A stretch of 64,000 nucleotides of DNA. It comes from Cytidiella melzeri. Lineage: Eukaryota; Basidiomycota; Agaricomycetes; Polyporales; Irpicaceae. A program made the position numbers and the translations under genes. The stretch spans positions 84,151 to 148,150 of the forward strand of contig JABYQR010000075.1 in the NCBI GenBank assembly GCA_022592445.1. The letters run 5' to 3'. Below the pieces are notes generated by a model. It saw nothing but the letters and a program-made list of their open reading frames with translations, did not search any database and was not told the DNA's origin. Below are positions 9,684 through 21,600 of this stretch, piece after piece. Position 1 is the stretch's first letter; each line of letters starts with the position of its first letter.

Positions 9684-12600
9684 TGGCTGAACCAGGAAAG
9701 ATTAGCGGTAGTCAAATGATCGTCTTTGACGGTTCAAACTACAAGAAATGGTCCACCGCTATGATTGGCTTGTTCAGATATTCAAACACTTGGTTAATCG
9801 TGAATGGAACCGAAACAAAACCTACCTTACCCGCAGCAGCTGCAACCAGTTCAGGTTCTGGTACGACTACTGCACCTCCTGACACTTCTGATGAGAAGAA
9901 GGAACTTAAGGATTGGGAAATTCGGAACCAACGCGCTTTAGCTTATTTCAATATTTACCTTGACATTACTTTGCAATCCTATCTTGAAGGAGAGGATTTG
10001 GCCTCCGAAGTGTGGAAGAAATTGAAAACAGATTTGAAAGACATCAGTCTTAGCAAGCTCTGTTGCGTTCAGAAACCTACTTAGCTCAACTTTTGATGAG
10101 TCTAAGGATATGAACGTACAAATTCAAGGCTTCCGTACTAAGATTGGAGATACCAAAGTTGCTGGGTTAGACCTTGATGATCAAATTAAAGTTCATATTC
10201 TTTTGTGGGCTTTACCAACGTCATATGAAACCGCCATTTCTGCATACATTGGCACTGTTGCAAAACCCGAAGAAATTAAGTTTGACACGCTCATCCCCAA
10301 GATACTTGCGGAAGAGTTACGTCGAAAGGGTTCAAACAGTGAAAATGCGAATCGGATTACGCAGACCACGCGTTTACCGAAGGAAAAATGCAAGAAGTGT
10401 GGGCTTTCTAACCATACTACGAGTCAGCACTGGGATAAAGGGAAACCTAACCAGAACAAGTCTCGCGGTAATGGAAATAATCAGCAAGGATCTTCTACCA
10501 ACAACAAGCAGGGTAACAAGGAGAATAAAGGAAAGAAAGGAGGACAACGAAAGAAGTCCAAAGGCAAAGGCAAAGACAAAGCGACTGTAAATAATCTTCA
10601 AGTAGATACCAAACCTGTCTTCGAGCACGATAATGAAATCATCAACGTTTCTCTGTATTCCACGTGTGAGACTGAAAGCGTTGAATGGCTCATCGACAGT
10701 GGTGCTACTAGTCACATTACCAATGAAATTGACGACTTTATCTCGTATCAACCAGCAACGGTAGCAGGTACATGCTCTGTAGCAGGTAAAGATATGACTG
10801 TCAAAATATTGGGAAAAGGAACGGTCGTACTTGACACGATCCTTGTGAAAGATAAAATACATCGCACAACTTTGAACAATGTCCTCTATATACCAGATGC
10901 GACTACAAGATTCTTTTCTCCTTCTAGAGCACTGCAACAAGGATGCACCAGCAGTGTTACATCGAAAGGATGGACAATTTATAATGAAGGAAAAGAGATT
11001 ATAAATGGTCAACCTGATCATGCCGGACTTTATTGGATTAAAGGACGTCTAGTCAGGAAGATAGACTCAATTAATAAAGTTAGTCGTAATGATTATACGT
11101 TGTGGCATAATCGACTAGGACACCCAGGGAATAAGATTGTCGAAAATCTTCACAAAGGAACAAAGGGATTAAAAGAAAAGATTCCTATTCCATCGACAAT
11201 TTCTCCTTGTCACGGATGTCAAGTTGGAAAAGGAAAGAGACAACCATTTCCACCATCTATGTCGAGAGCTACAGAAGTCCTTGAATTAACTCATTCCGAT
11301 CTCATTGAATATTCTACAACTTCTATTGATGGTTACAAATACGGTATGACTTGTCTTGATGATGCTTCTAGTCATGGGATGCTCTATTATCTCAAGCACA
11401 AAGATGAAGCGTTCACAAGATTCAAAGAATACAAGTCATGGGCCGAAAACCAAACAGGAAAGAAGATGAAGAAGTTCAGATGTGATGGTGGAACAGAGTT
11501 CATTAATAATGAGTTCAAGGATTATCTGAAGGAACACGGAATAGAATTACAAATGTCTGTACCGTATACTCCACAACAAAATGGTAGAGCTGAGCGATGG
11601 CAACAGACCATAAAATATAAAGCCGAAGCATTGCGTCAGCAAGCTGGGTTATCAAATGGTTTCTGGAAGCTTACTTGCGAAGCAGCGGTATATTTAAATA
11701 ACCGTCTACCTAATGTACGATTAAACTGGCAGACACCTATAGAGAGTTTTCTGGGTATAAAACCAGATATCTCAATGCTTCGTGTATTTGGATGTCGTGC
11801 ATACGTCCATGTACCGATCAAGAGTCGTCAGAACAAGTTGTCACCAAAAGCAACTCCTATGATATTCGTTGGATATGAACCGGGTGTAAAGGGTTACCGG
11901 TTCTGGGATAAACAGCGAATCGTCATTGCTCGCGATGCAGTATTTGACGAGACTCATTTCCCGTATCGTAAAGATATTACTCCTTCCAAACAACCTTTAG
12001 TCGGCGATAACAGTGATAATAACACTGTTCCTCCACACGATAATTTTTCACCTTTTGAAGAGAATGATGAACAAGGTCACCAAGATTCTGATGATGGAGA
12101 TGATGATCATCCAGAGCACCAAGCACCTACTCATCCTTCTCGACAACAGCAGCAATTCCCTTCAGCTCCGGTTCTTGACAAAGAACCACAACCACAAATC
12201 AAACGAGGACCTAAGCCTAAACCACCTTTGCCACCACCTATCAACCAGAACAAACGTTCAACTGCTGGAAAAAATCCTAAACTTTCCATGCGGCCGGTGG
12301 ATATGCAGAAAGCTTTAGAAAAGCAAGTGGCTAAGGACAAAAAGGAAGAACAAAATGAGCTTCGTTTGAGAGCTGAATGGAACTCGAGAACACGCGCGAG
12401 ATCTCCGGTTGCAGGGCCATCCAGATTACGGATACCTTTGCGATCAGGAACGTCATCACGTCAACCCTCGAGATCACCTTCCGTTGAACCGGGTCCAGAA
12501 CATCAAACTCTATCAGGAGGCTTAACTGATGATGATGATTCTGCAGAAATTGATGACGAGACTCTTAATTCAATTACTGCTTATTCAATCAATGAATATC

Positions 12601-14146
12601 CACAGACGTGGAAGCAGGCAATGAAAAGAGATGATCGGGATCAATGGTTTGCTGCTGCACAAGACGAAATTGATTCTCAAATGAAGAATAAAACTTGGAC
12701 GCTTGTACGACGACCAGACGCATCACGCAAAATTGTGAAATGCAAATGGGTCTTCACCATAAATCTGATGGTCGATATAAAGCGCGTCTTGTTGCAAAAG
12801 GATTCACCCAAGTTGAAGGAATTGATTATCAAGAAACTTTCTCACCAGTCGCACGTTTTGAATCCATACGCATGCTACTAGCTATAGCTGCACTCGAAGA
12901 TTGGGAAATCGAGGCATTGGATGTGAAAACAGCTTTCCTTTACGGCGAACTGGATGAAGAAATCTATATGGAACAACCAGAAGGTTTCGTGGAGAAGGGA
13001 ACGGAGAACCATGTTTGTTTGCTTAAGAAAGCCATTTATGGACTTAAACAAGCTTCACGAACATGGAATATCAAAATTCATAACACTCTGATAGAATTAG
13101 GCTTTGACCGGATTCATTCAGATGCTGGTGTTTACGTGTATCGGCAACAAGGGGGGAATTTAATTCTCATTCTATATGTTGACGATATATTTCCGATAGG
13201 AAATAGTAAACTTGCTATGTCTGCACTTAAGAAAAATCTTATGGATCGCTATGAGATGCGTGACTTAGGAGAAGCTAAGCTTATTCTAGGCATGCGTGTG
13301 CAGAGAGATCGTAAAGCTAAAACGATTCTACTTGACCAAGAGTCGTATATTCAAGAGGCTTTAAAACGATTTAATATGGCAAATGCTAATCCTGCTCGGA
13401 CACCATTACCTTCAGGTGCTGTACTACAGAAGGCAGATTCTGACTACAAAGCAGATTCTGGTTTACTGAGACAGTATCAAGCGTTGATTGGCACGCTTAT
13501 ATATGTTATGATTGGTACTAGACCAGACATTTCATATGCAGTCATACGTCTTTCACAGTACATGTCAAATCCAACTGACCACCATTATAAATCAGCTAAA
13601 TATATACTGAGATATTTGCTTGGAACGCAGTCCTATGCGATCAAGTATAATGGATCAAGTAATGCTGGTATTATTGGTTATTCGGATGCAGACTGGGCTG
13701 AGAATAAAGACGACAGACATTCGACAACAGGATATGTATTTCTTTTGGCTGAAGGAGCAATTTCCTGGACTTCTAAGAAGCAGAAAACCGTTGCTCTATC
13801 ATCAATGGAATCAGAATACATGGCCTTGTGCGAAACTTCCAAGCAATGTTATTGGTTGCGCACCGTGCTCAAAGAATTGGATTTAAAACAGCAAGAGCCT
13901 ACCATTCTATGCTGTGATAATCATGGTGCTATTTACTTCACCAAGAATCCAAAGATAGAGTCACGCTCAAAGCATATTGACATTCGATATCATTATGTTA
14001 GAGAGTTTGTCGAAAATAAGAATGCCGAACTATATGCTGTTCCAACTGAAGAACAGATTGCTGATATCATGACAAAGTCATTGGCATTTCAGAAGCAATC
14101 ATACTTCAGTGGGAGATTAGGTCTAATTGATCTAAACACTCACTAA
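9683..14146 (+). pseudogene. Copia gag-pol polyprotein with two frameshifts
   Basis: Gag starts MAEPGKISGSQMIVFDGSNY and runs to about 10060, where a one-base shift moves the frame to the next segment (DESKDMNVQIQGFRTKIGD). The zinc knuckle is CKKCGLSNHTTSQHW with the last ligand degenerate. Protease has WLIDSGATSHI. Integrase has an HHCC domain (HNRLGHPG ... CHGCQVGK) and the acidic triad in TCLDDASS, RCDGGTEF and NGRAERWQQ. A single A lost from an A-run near 12765 shifts the frame just before the reverse transcriptase (KARLVAKGFTQVEGIDY). The polymerase motif is LYVDDIFPIG. RNase H shows GYSDADWAENKDDRHSTTGY and SSMESEYMAL. The polyprotein ends DIMTKSLAFQKQ ... LIDLNTH. A purine tract AAGTGGGAG precedes the 3' LTR. 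Each frameshift alone should prevent autonomous transposition. Confidence 0.9.
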
Positions 14147-14165
14147 TGTAACGGTTAAGTGGGAG

Positions 14166-14726
14166 TGTTAAAACTATATAATATAATAATATGATATGAT
14201 ATGTAGTTTCCCACGCCTTATTACAAGGACGCTTTAGGTAGCAGAGTTCCCACAGTCTTAGTATGGGAATTATGCAGCCGTATATGGAAACTCTAGTAGT
14301 AACCATCACATTAGCTGAGACGTACAGATATGGGTTGTAGTAGTACTATACATATATGTACGCCTGTGTTCTAGTAGCATAGGAAATGACATGGAAAGCA
14401 CATATGACTCCAGAGGATGCCTAAAGCATACATCTGAGGACAAGTACTAGCATGAGTCATTTACTCATTATGTACGCCTCTGGTACAAGTGCTGAGCCTA
14501 GTCATACAATGAGTCATGCATGAGTCATGCACTCATAGCATGAGTCATGCATGAGTCATGCACTTAGTAGTACAGTAGAATAGCTGAAGAAGACATGTAT
14601 AGTAGTCGCTTACATAAGTAGATACAGACATGTATATAAGCAGAGCTGCTGAAGCAGCAAGAATAATAAGACTCATCTTCGAAGCTTAACAGCCTCTACC
14701 CCTCGCACACATATTCCACTTTGTTA
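14166..14726 (+). repeat. Copia 3' LTR
   Basis: Near-identical partner of 6133-6693, including the five TGAGTCA sites and the TATA box. Followed by the target duplication GAGTT. Confidence 0.92.
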
Positions 14727-14964
14727 GAGTTGACAGAAACGTGAATATGAAGCGGCTGCATGCTTTTGTTAGACAAATTCATAAAGAAATACGAAACACA
14801 CAAAGATGACTCACCACGTTCATTTGAGCGTGCTCAGGGGGTAGCAGCCCGTCAAACTCGATTGTAAAGCCAGCAACGTGGCCTGTTGCATTGGACTGAG
14901 TCTTGGTGTCGAGGTAGACAGATGAGTATGCACCTGAGGGCGAGATTTTCTGAAGTGGAAACAT

Positions 14965-15315
14965 GGCTCACAGATGCAACAGAGCAAACTGGCAAAACAC
15001 GTCGAAATCTGCCAAGTACACAAGCGCTCAATCATGTGATCGTGTTAAGCGCTTTAGGTGCGAAGAGTAAATGGATATCACTTCAATCAGTCTTGATGCT
15101 TTTGACACAAATCTTGCACATAGCAATAGATATACCTGCATTCTACTTGTAGGAAATACCACTAGAGTCAAAAACAAAGCAACGTCGAGCTAGACCAGTT
15201 CTGAGTATTCAAGCGCTTGACTCTACATGTCACGATCACCTGATGCCAGACGTGTCTTGTCACGATCTTCATCTTTGTCGTGCTTGGAACTTCGTCAAAT
15301 TATTCTCTCTATGCC
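14965..15315. promoter_or_regulatory. Shared intergenic region of two divergent genes
   Basis: The 351 bases lie between the start of the 241-residue gene (minus, 14964) and the start of the 1311-residue gene (plus, 15316). Both promoters must be here if the starts are right. I see no canonical TATA box in either direction. Confidence 0.4.
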
Positions 15316-17697
15316 ATGGCCTATCCTCGTGCTTGCAGAGTCACACTGGCAAGTCTTGGGCTCGATGATACAGGTATGTATACACTATCTGATGCCTGGC
15401 ATAGCGCGACATTGATTACCATACATCATAGTATGGACTCTACTACCGGGTGGCACTCGTGTGATCTGCACTCTGTGTCGCGACAACAATGGCGGTCAAT
15501 TCACTATGGAACGCCGCTACGCACGTAATCATGAGCAAAGTGCAAGACATAAGCGTCAAGTCCAAAGAAAGCACGTCCGGGAGACCCAGCATCAACGACT
15601 CACAACGCTATGCTCTCCTGGTGCGGTCTTGATCTCTGAGCCCAGTATACCACTTACTACATCATTGTCAATTACAGAAGTTGAAGACACGAGCATGCAA
15701 ACAGATGACCCGCTCTTGTTACTCTCGACGCCTAACGTATACACATTCAACCGCGACCACACTCAACTTCTCGACGATGAACTCCTAGTCGAAGTTACTA
15801 CAGATCACACAGAAAACCCCGTGCCACTTCAGGAACTCTGGGAGCTGCAGCAGCGTGAACAGGCGGTTGATTTGGTTGAAAGGGGTGACGACTGCATAGT
15901 CGATTGGTACGAGCAGTTGACCGAAAAACTCTCTAGCGGAGAATTGGTCAACTATCAGATGGATGTTCCACATACAGAAGAGACCACAGATGACGACAAC
16001 AGTGGAAATATTCCACTCAGTGATTACGGTACGTTGCGTTATGCAAGCTACACATTGAGCTAACTGCGAACAGACGAAGTGGAGGCGAGCAATATGGAGG
16101 CGCATATCTCTCAGCACAATTCAACTTATCCTTGGCTGTCACTTTCAGTAAGTGGCATGAGCATTGTTGGTCACAAGTAGCTTACAAAGTATTAGATGTT
16201 CTTGACAGATGTTTTGTTCAGTTCACCGCGGCTCAGATTCTCGGAGGCACAAAAGTTGGCTATATTGAACTGGGGAGTATCACTCAACGCACAGAGTGTA
16301 CCAACAATGTATGGACTTAAGAAAACTCAAGAACAGGTTCGGAGACTCGTAGGAAATCCAACGCACAAGATCACGAGTGTCAACGGTAATATTTTCTACA
16401 TGAACGACATTGCGCATGCAATAGCAAAGGTATGTTGTCCGTTGTCTTTACTGGGAGCTATTTGCATGCGAACTAACTTATGTTACATTTGATAGGACTA
16501 CGCAAATCCGTTAACCCGTTACGCAATGCAGGATTACCCTCAGAATGGCGAAGGTCGAATGTCTCAGATGTGGCATGGTGAAAAAATGGTCTTGGAGGCT
16601 CCGCCTGCACCAGCTGCTCGAGTTCGCAACCGAATATACTTTGTAGACGAGCTGGTTTACTGTACCGACAACAGCTACTTTATCCCAGAACGATTTGTTC
16701 TTGAAGCTTCACAACAGGGTGATTCGGACGTGCAGAACTCGTCTATAGAAGAGAAGCTAGTGGCTATTGGAAGAAAAGTGCGAAAAACAGAGGTAAAGCA
16801 TTACGAGCATTCTATTCAGTGATTCTGACGGTTTTCTGATAGCGCGGCTTTGTTGTTGACGACACTCGGACACTCAAACACGTTTCAATGTTTGAGCGGT
16901 CCTTTGATCAACTTCAGACGTCACTATTGTCTGATCCAGCATTTGGGTTTGCAGGTATGTATTACTCACCGTTGAGCGAGCATTCAATTGATCATGATTC
17001 ATGACTGGCAGATGGAAGCAGCAGCTCATACGCTGCCAAAATGCCAAATCCTCTACGAGCTAAAGCAAACGGCCGAATGGTGTACGCTGTCCTGATCATT
17101 GTTTTCATGGATGATGTATCGGGTAACGTTTCAAAGCAGTGGAATAAACATATTGTTGTTTATGCATCAAATGGTAATCTTTCACGATAGATGATTGAGA
17201 AAGAGTTTTGTATACGCTTCGTCACTTCGTCTCCACATGCCTCACCAACGGAGCTCATGAGAGCTGTACGAGAATCAATAAGGTTCACATATATTTACTC
17301 TCTCGCACACGGTATAGGGCTGACAGCAATGCTTCTACTGTTTAGCATAGCTGCTGAGACGGGTGTCTCTGCGTGGGACTGCAGAGATGAAGAAGAGGTA
17401 CTCCTGCTTCCACACGGCGGTTTCTTCGCAGGAGATAATCCAATGCAGGCGGAAGAATGCAGCCATGCGGGCTTGGTGTGTAACTTCTTGTGTCGCACCT
17501 GTGAAGTGGGCGGAACAAAAGCAATGAAGTCATCATTAGAAGGCTACCTTGCCTTGTTCGAAGTAAGCCCGCATTACTCTCTGATATTACAGCACAGCTT
17601 ACATGAGTACTATGCAGTCCGGACGCATCAGAGCACCACAATGTACTGAACAAGAAGTACGGAAACAAGCTGCGCTATCCATGCTATCTGGCTGTAC

Positions 17698-18454
17698 TGA
17701 CACGGAGACAGGGCTCGACGTGACAAACAGGGACACGATGTGGATGACGACGAGGAGGTGGTGGCAGGCGTGAAGCACAATGCGTTCACCAGCTATCAAA
17801 CTTATTCAGAAATCTAGCCCAGTAAAGACCAAGTTAGTATTGGGTACTACCAGCTATGTAGTACAGAGGGGGTTTGCTTACCTAGCCCAGTAAAGACCAA
17901 GAGGTCGAGATGGGGGCTAGGAGCGTACATGTAGCAGTATATATAGACTTCAGGGACCTGCGCACAGACCATGTTGAGGGCAGGCTTTGCAAGAAGCCGT
18001 GTGAACGAAGAACAAAAGAACTACCTAAAGGAGAACAATAGCTATTGTCTAGACCTTGCCAAGAACTCTACTCGTGAGAGAATCTATCTAAAAGGAGACC
18101 AACTATTGTATTCCATTCCCACACCTGTGAGAACATCCTTCCATAAAGAGAACAATAGGGAAAGAACAATAAGGAGCCCATGTGAACGGTATCTATGACG
18201 TCAAACCCTAGCTATGGGCTGAGCCATGTGGTTGTAGCCATGTGGTCTTACTTAAGCTAAGTCACATGCCAGTGTGACGTAGTAGCAAGTAATGTGACCG
18301 TGTGGAGCGTCTAAGCCACGTGATACGGGCGCTTAATAGACGTGCAAAGGAGTTTATGCAGAGAGAATTGAAACTAGGTTGTAGCCCGGAGTTTTACAGA
18401 TAAAAACAAGAGGTAAATTGCGAAAATTAAGGGCTAGTCAGGCCATCCATGACA
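17698..18454 (-). repeat. Gypsy LTR, downstream (3') copy for the minus-strand element
   Basis: 757 bp, reading TGTCATGG...CCGTGTCA on the element's own strand. The polypurine tract AGGAGGGGGG (minus strand, just right of 18454) lies next to it, as expected for the 3' LTR. Confidence 0.93.
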
Positions 18455-18619
18455 TTACCCCCCTCCTAAAATCGAGCGTCCTCGCGAAGCATCACTGTGC
18501 TGTGGTGATAGAGGTCTTCTACCCGTCTACAGGGATTCAGCAGAATTGCCCCGATTGTCTAGTCAGAAGGATGCTAGGAAGTTTCTCCCCTTCTGGTGTC
18601 GTTGACTCGACGTTACCCG

Positions 18620-21600
18620 TCAGTGTGATGTTCTTGAGATATCCAGACCGATGTGTTTGCCTTCATCCCAGCTAAGATCATATGTAGATGGATAGATCGT
18701 GCGAAGGAAAGCGGGGTCGGTCTGGGTATTGAATTCCCGAAAGTGCGAGCGGAGATCCGCGAAGAGTGAAGCTTTGATGACCCGGGGCGCTCCGGGGTTT
18801 GCTTTGTAGAAGTCGTCAATCGCTTCTTGACTATTCTCGAGGTTTTCTACTGGTTCCCAGCTATTGTGTCCGTCTGAATACCCTTCCCATTTGACAAGGA
18901 ATTGCAATTTCTTCCAACGTCCGTGTAGCCTGCTGTCTAGCACTTTTTCGACGACGTACTGTTCTTCTCCTTCTATGACGATAGGATCAGGAGGTGGAGG
19001 TACATCTTTGCCGTTGTCGTGCCAGGGACTTAGACGGTTGATGTGGAAGACGGGGTGGATTCGGAGATAGCTGGGTAGATCGAGTTTGTAATCGAGATCG
19101 CCAATGCGTTCGATGATCTTGTACGGGCCGAGCTGTCGAGGACCGAGTTTAGGGGTAGCCTGATGAATCTGGACGTTCTTAGCGTTTAGCCAGACCATGT
19201 CCCCTACTTGGAAGACGCGTGGAGAACGTTTCTCAGACTCGTAAAGTTGCTTCATCTTTTCTTTGCTTAGACGAAGAGCTGCTTCGGTCTCCTTTCGTAC
19301 TCGAGCCATATTATCAAGGCGCTCATCGAGTGAAGGGATATTGCTTCGCTTGCCAACTGGTATAGTGAAGTCGGGGCGATATCCGTAGATGACTTCAAAC
19401 GGTGTTTGTGAGTTACCCGCATGTACTCGCGAGTTGAGTGCAAACTCAGCCGCCGGCAGATGATCGACCCAGTCGTCTTGTCGTTGCTGACAGAATAGAC
19501 GCAGATACTGTTCGATATCCTGGTTTTTGCGTTCGACTTTGCCATTTCCTTGCGGATGATAGGCGGTCGTAAAACCAGTCTCTATGCCTAGGCGGTGATA
19601 GAGCGCACGCATGAAGCGTGCTGCAAACTGGGGTCCTCGGTCAGAGAACACCTTCTTGGGAATGCCGTGAAGTCGGAATACTTCTTTGTAATGTAGATCG
19701 GCAATCCCCTCAGCGTTAACCTTAGTAGTAGTAGGGATGATGTGCGTTTGATCGGAGTAATGGTCGACGTAGACCGCGATCGAATCAAATCCCTTAGAGG
19801 GTGGCAGCTGAGTGATGAGATCTACTCCGACGTGTTCCCAAGGTCCGGCCGGAGTTTCCTGAGGTTGTAGTACTGCTTTAGGGTGTGGAGCTGACTTGTA
19901 GCGTTGGCAGCAATCACAACCTAGTACGTAAGTCTCGATGAAGGCATTCATCTTTGGCCACCAATAGTGTCGTGAGACTAGCTCTATAGTGCCGTGTTTG
20001 CCCGGATGACCAGCCGCGGGTGTGTCATGGCAAGATTTGACAATTTCGTAACGGAGCTCTTTGTTATTAGGGATATAAAGTTTTCCCTTGTAATAGATGA
20101 GTCCGTCACTCTCTTCCCATTCGAGTAAACCGCCGACAAGTTTGCGAGGACCCTTCTTTCGAAGGGTAGCGAGAGCTTGTGCGACTTCTGCTTCTTGTTC
20201 CGTGCATTCTCGGATCTTTGATTCGAGCGGAGAAGCAGTGGCAAGTGCACTGGTGGCGAGGATGCGGAAGTGTTCCGGTTTCAGTACCACCTGATCCTTG
20301 TTGTCTTCTTCGTCCGTGACAGCGTGAGAGTGAAGACGAGAGAGAGGATCAGCATGTATCATGGTACTACCGGGCTTGTGTACCAACACGAAGTCGAAGT
20401 CAGCCAAAAGTAATGACCAACGTGCTTGACGTCGAGTGAGGTGTTGCGCAGTCTTCCAGTACTGCAGGTTTGCATGATCTGTCCAGATCTCAAACGGTTC
20501 CTTGAGCCCCTCAAGGTAGTGGCGCCAATCTTTGAGAGCTTCGGTGATGGCTAACATCTCCCGATCAAAGATTTCGTAGTTACGTTCTGCTTCAGTCATA
20601 GATGCGGACCGGTAGGCGATAGGGTGGTAGAATCCATCTTCCTTCGATTTCTGGGAGATGATTCCACCGGTCGCATAGCCCGAGGCATCGACTTCTAGAC
20701 GTGTAGGGAGTTCAGGGTCCCAGACTGCCAAGATAGGCTTAGTGGTAAAGGCCTTCTTTAGCAACGTGAAGGCAGTCTCTTGTGCTGGACCCCAGACGAA
20801 CGGTACGTCCTTCTTAGTCAGGTCGTGTAGAGGCCGTGCGTGCTTTGAGAAGTCTTGAATGAAGCGGCGGTAGAAGTTGGCAAACCCGATGAATCCTCTG
20901 ACTTCTTTGAGGTTCTTGGGTGTGGGCCACGTAGAAACTGCTTGGACTTTGACAGGGTCCATAGCTACTTCGCCGGCGCGAATGATCAACCCGAGGTACT
21001 CGATCTCAGATTTCTCAAACTCGCACTTTTCCGGCCGGAGGTAGAGATCGTGCTGTTGAAGTCGCTCGAGGACTTCATGTACAACCTTGCGATGCTCTGT
21101 CAGGTTGTTGCTCCAGATCAAGATGTCATCTAGATAGACAGCCACCTTGCCTTCGGCGACGAGGTCGGCGAAGATGTTGTCCATCAGAGCTTGGAAGGTA
21201 GCGGGTGAGTTCGTGAGACCGAAGAACATGACTTTAGGTTCGAAGAGTCCTCGGTTGGTAACGAAAGCCGCTTTGTATTCATCTCCTTCTTTGATGCGGA
21301 CATTGTGATATCCCCAACGAACATCGAACTTGGTGAAGATCTTTGCACCCTTGAGCTTGTTGATAATGTCGGTAGCAAGCGGTAGTGGGTAACGATTCTT
21401 TACAGTGATGTCGTTGAGTTTGCGGTAGTCCTGAATAAGTCGGAGTTTGTTGTCCTTCTTTTTGATGAAAAAGACTGGAGAAGCCATTGGAGACTTAGAA
21501 GGCGTGATGTAACCTTTCGCTAGGTTCTCCTGAATGAACTTGTCAAGCTCGGCTTGTTCGTTCAGGGGCATAGGATAAACTTTCGATTTGATAGTCTCAG

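Larger units (their letters stand above)
6133..14726 (+). mobile_element. Ty1/copia LTR retrotransposon, 8594 bp, with extra 5' ORFs
   Basis: Two 561-bp direct LTRs (6133-6693 and 14166-14726) differ at only three positions that I can see (in ACACC/ACGCC, TTATA/TTACA and GCAACC/GCAGCC). Flanking 5-mers are GAGTC (6128-6132) and GAGTT (14727-14731), a target duplication with one change. Domain order in the main frame (gag, protease, integrase, reverse transcriptase, RNase H) is that of Pseudoviridae-type copia. Two frameshifts have hit gag-pol. Unusually, about 3 kb with three further open frames lies between the 5' LTR and gag. The element sits in an exon of the 241-residue gene and is transcribed against it. 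Confidence 0.92.
5531..14964 (-). pseudogene. 241-residue protein of unknown function, split by a copia element
   Basis: Exon 1 (14815-14964) starts MFPLQKISPSGAYSSV. A GTGAGT donor opens a 59-nt intron. Exon 2 begins at 14755 (PLHIHVSVN) and is cut after base 14727. It resumes at 6127 (KFARYVQPVIKF) and ends at 6037. Intron 5987-6036 (50 nt) leads to exon 3 (5531-5986), starting ESQGGQLEYPIT and ending NPLSLI. With the copia element and one target duplication removed, the exons sum to 726 bases, exactly 241 codons plus stop, with no internal stop. The last exon is rich in Trp/Phe and ends in an acidic stretch (SGDDYCDDS). I do not recognise the family. Loss of function is by insertion only; the sequence is otherwise undamaged, so the event is recent. 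Confidence 0.75.

Noticed and set aside
6133..14726. Treating ORF A of the copia element as a host gene carrying a nested insertion
   Set aside because: No internal target duplication or repeat boundary was seen around 7200-9683, and the ORFs are packed against gag. Kept as element ORFs, but not excluded.
17971..18198. 75-codon ORF, repeated identically at 24856-25083
   Set aside because: Lies inside the gypsy LTRs in the antisense direction. Present twice only because LTRs are repeated.
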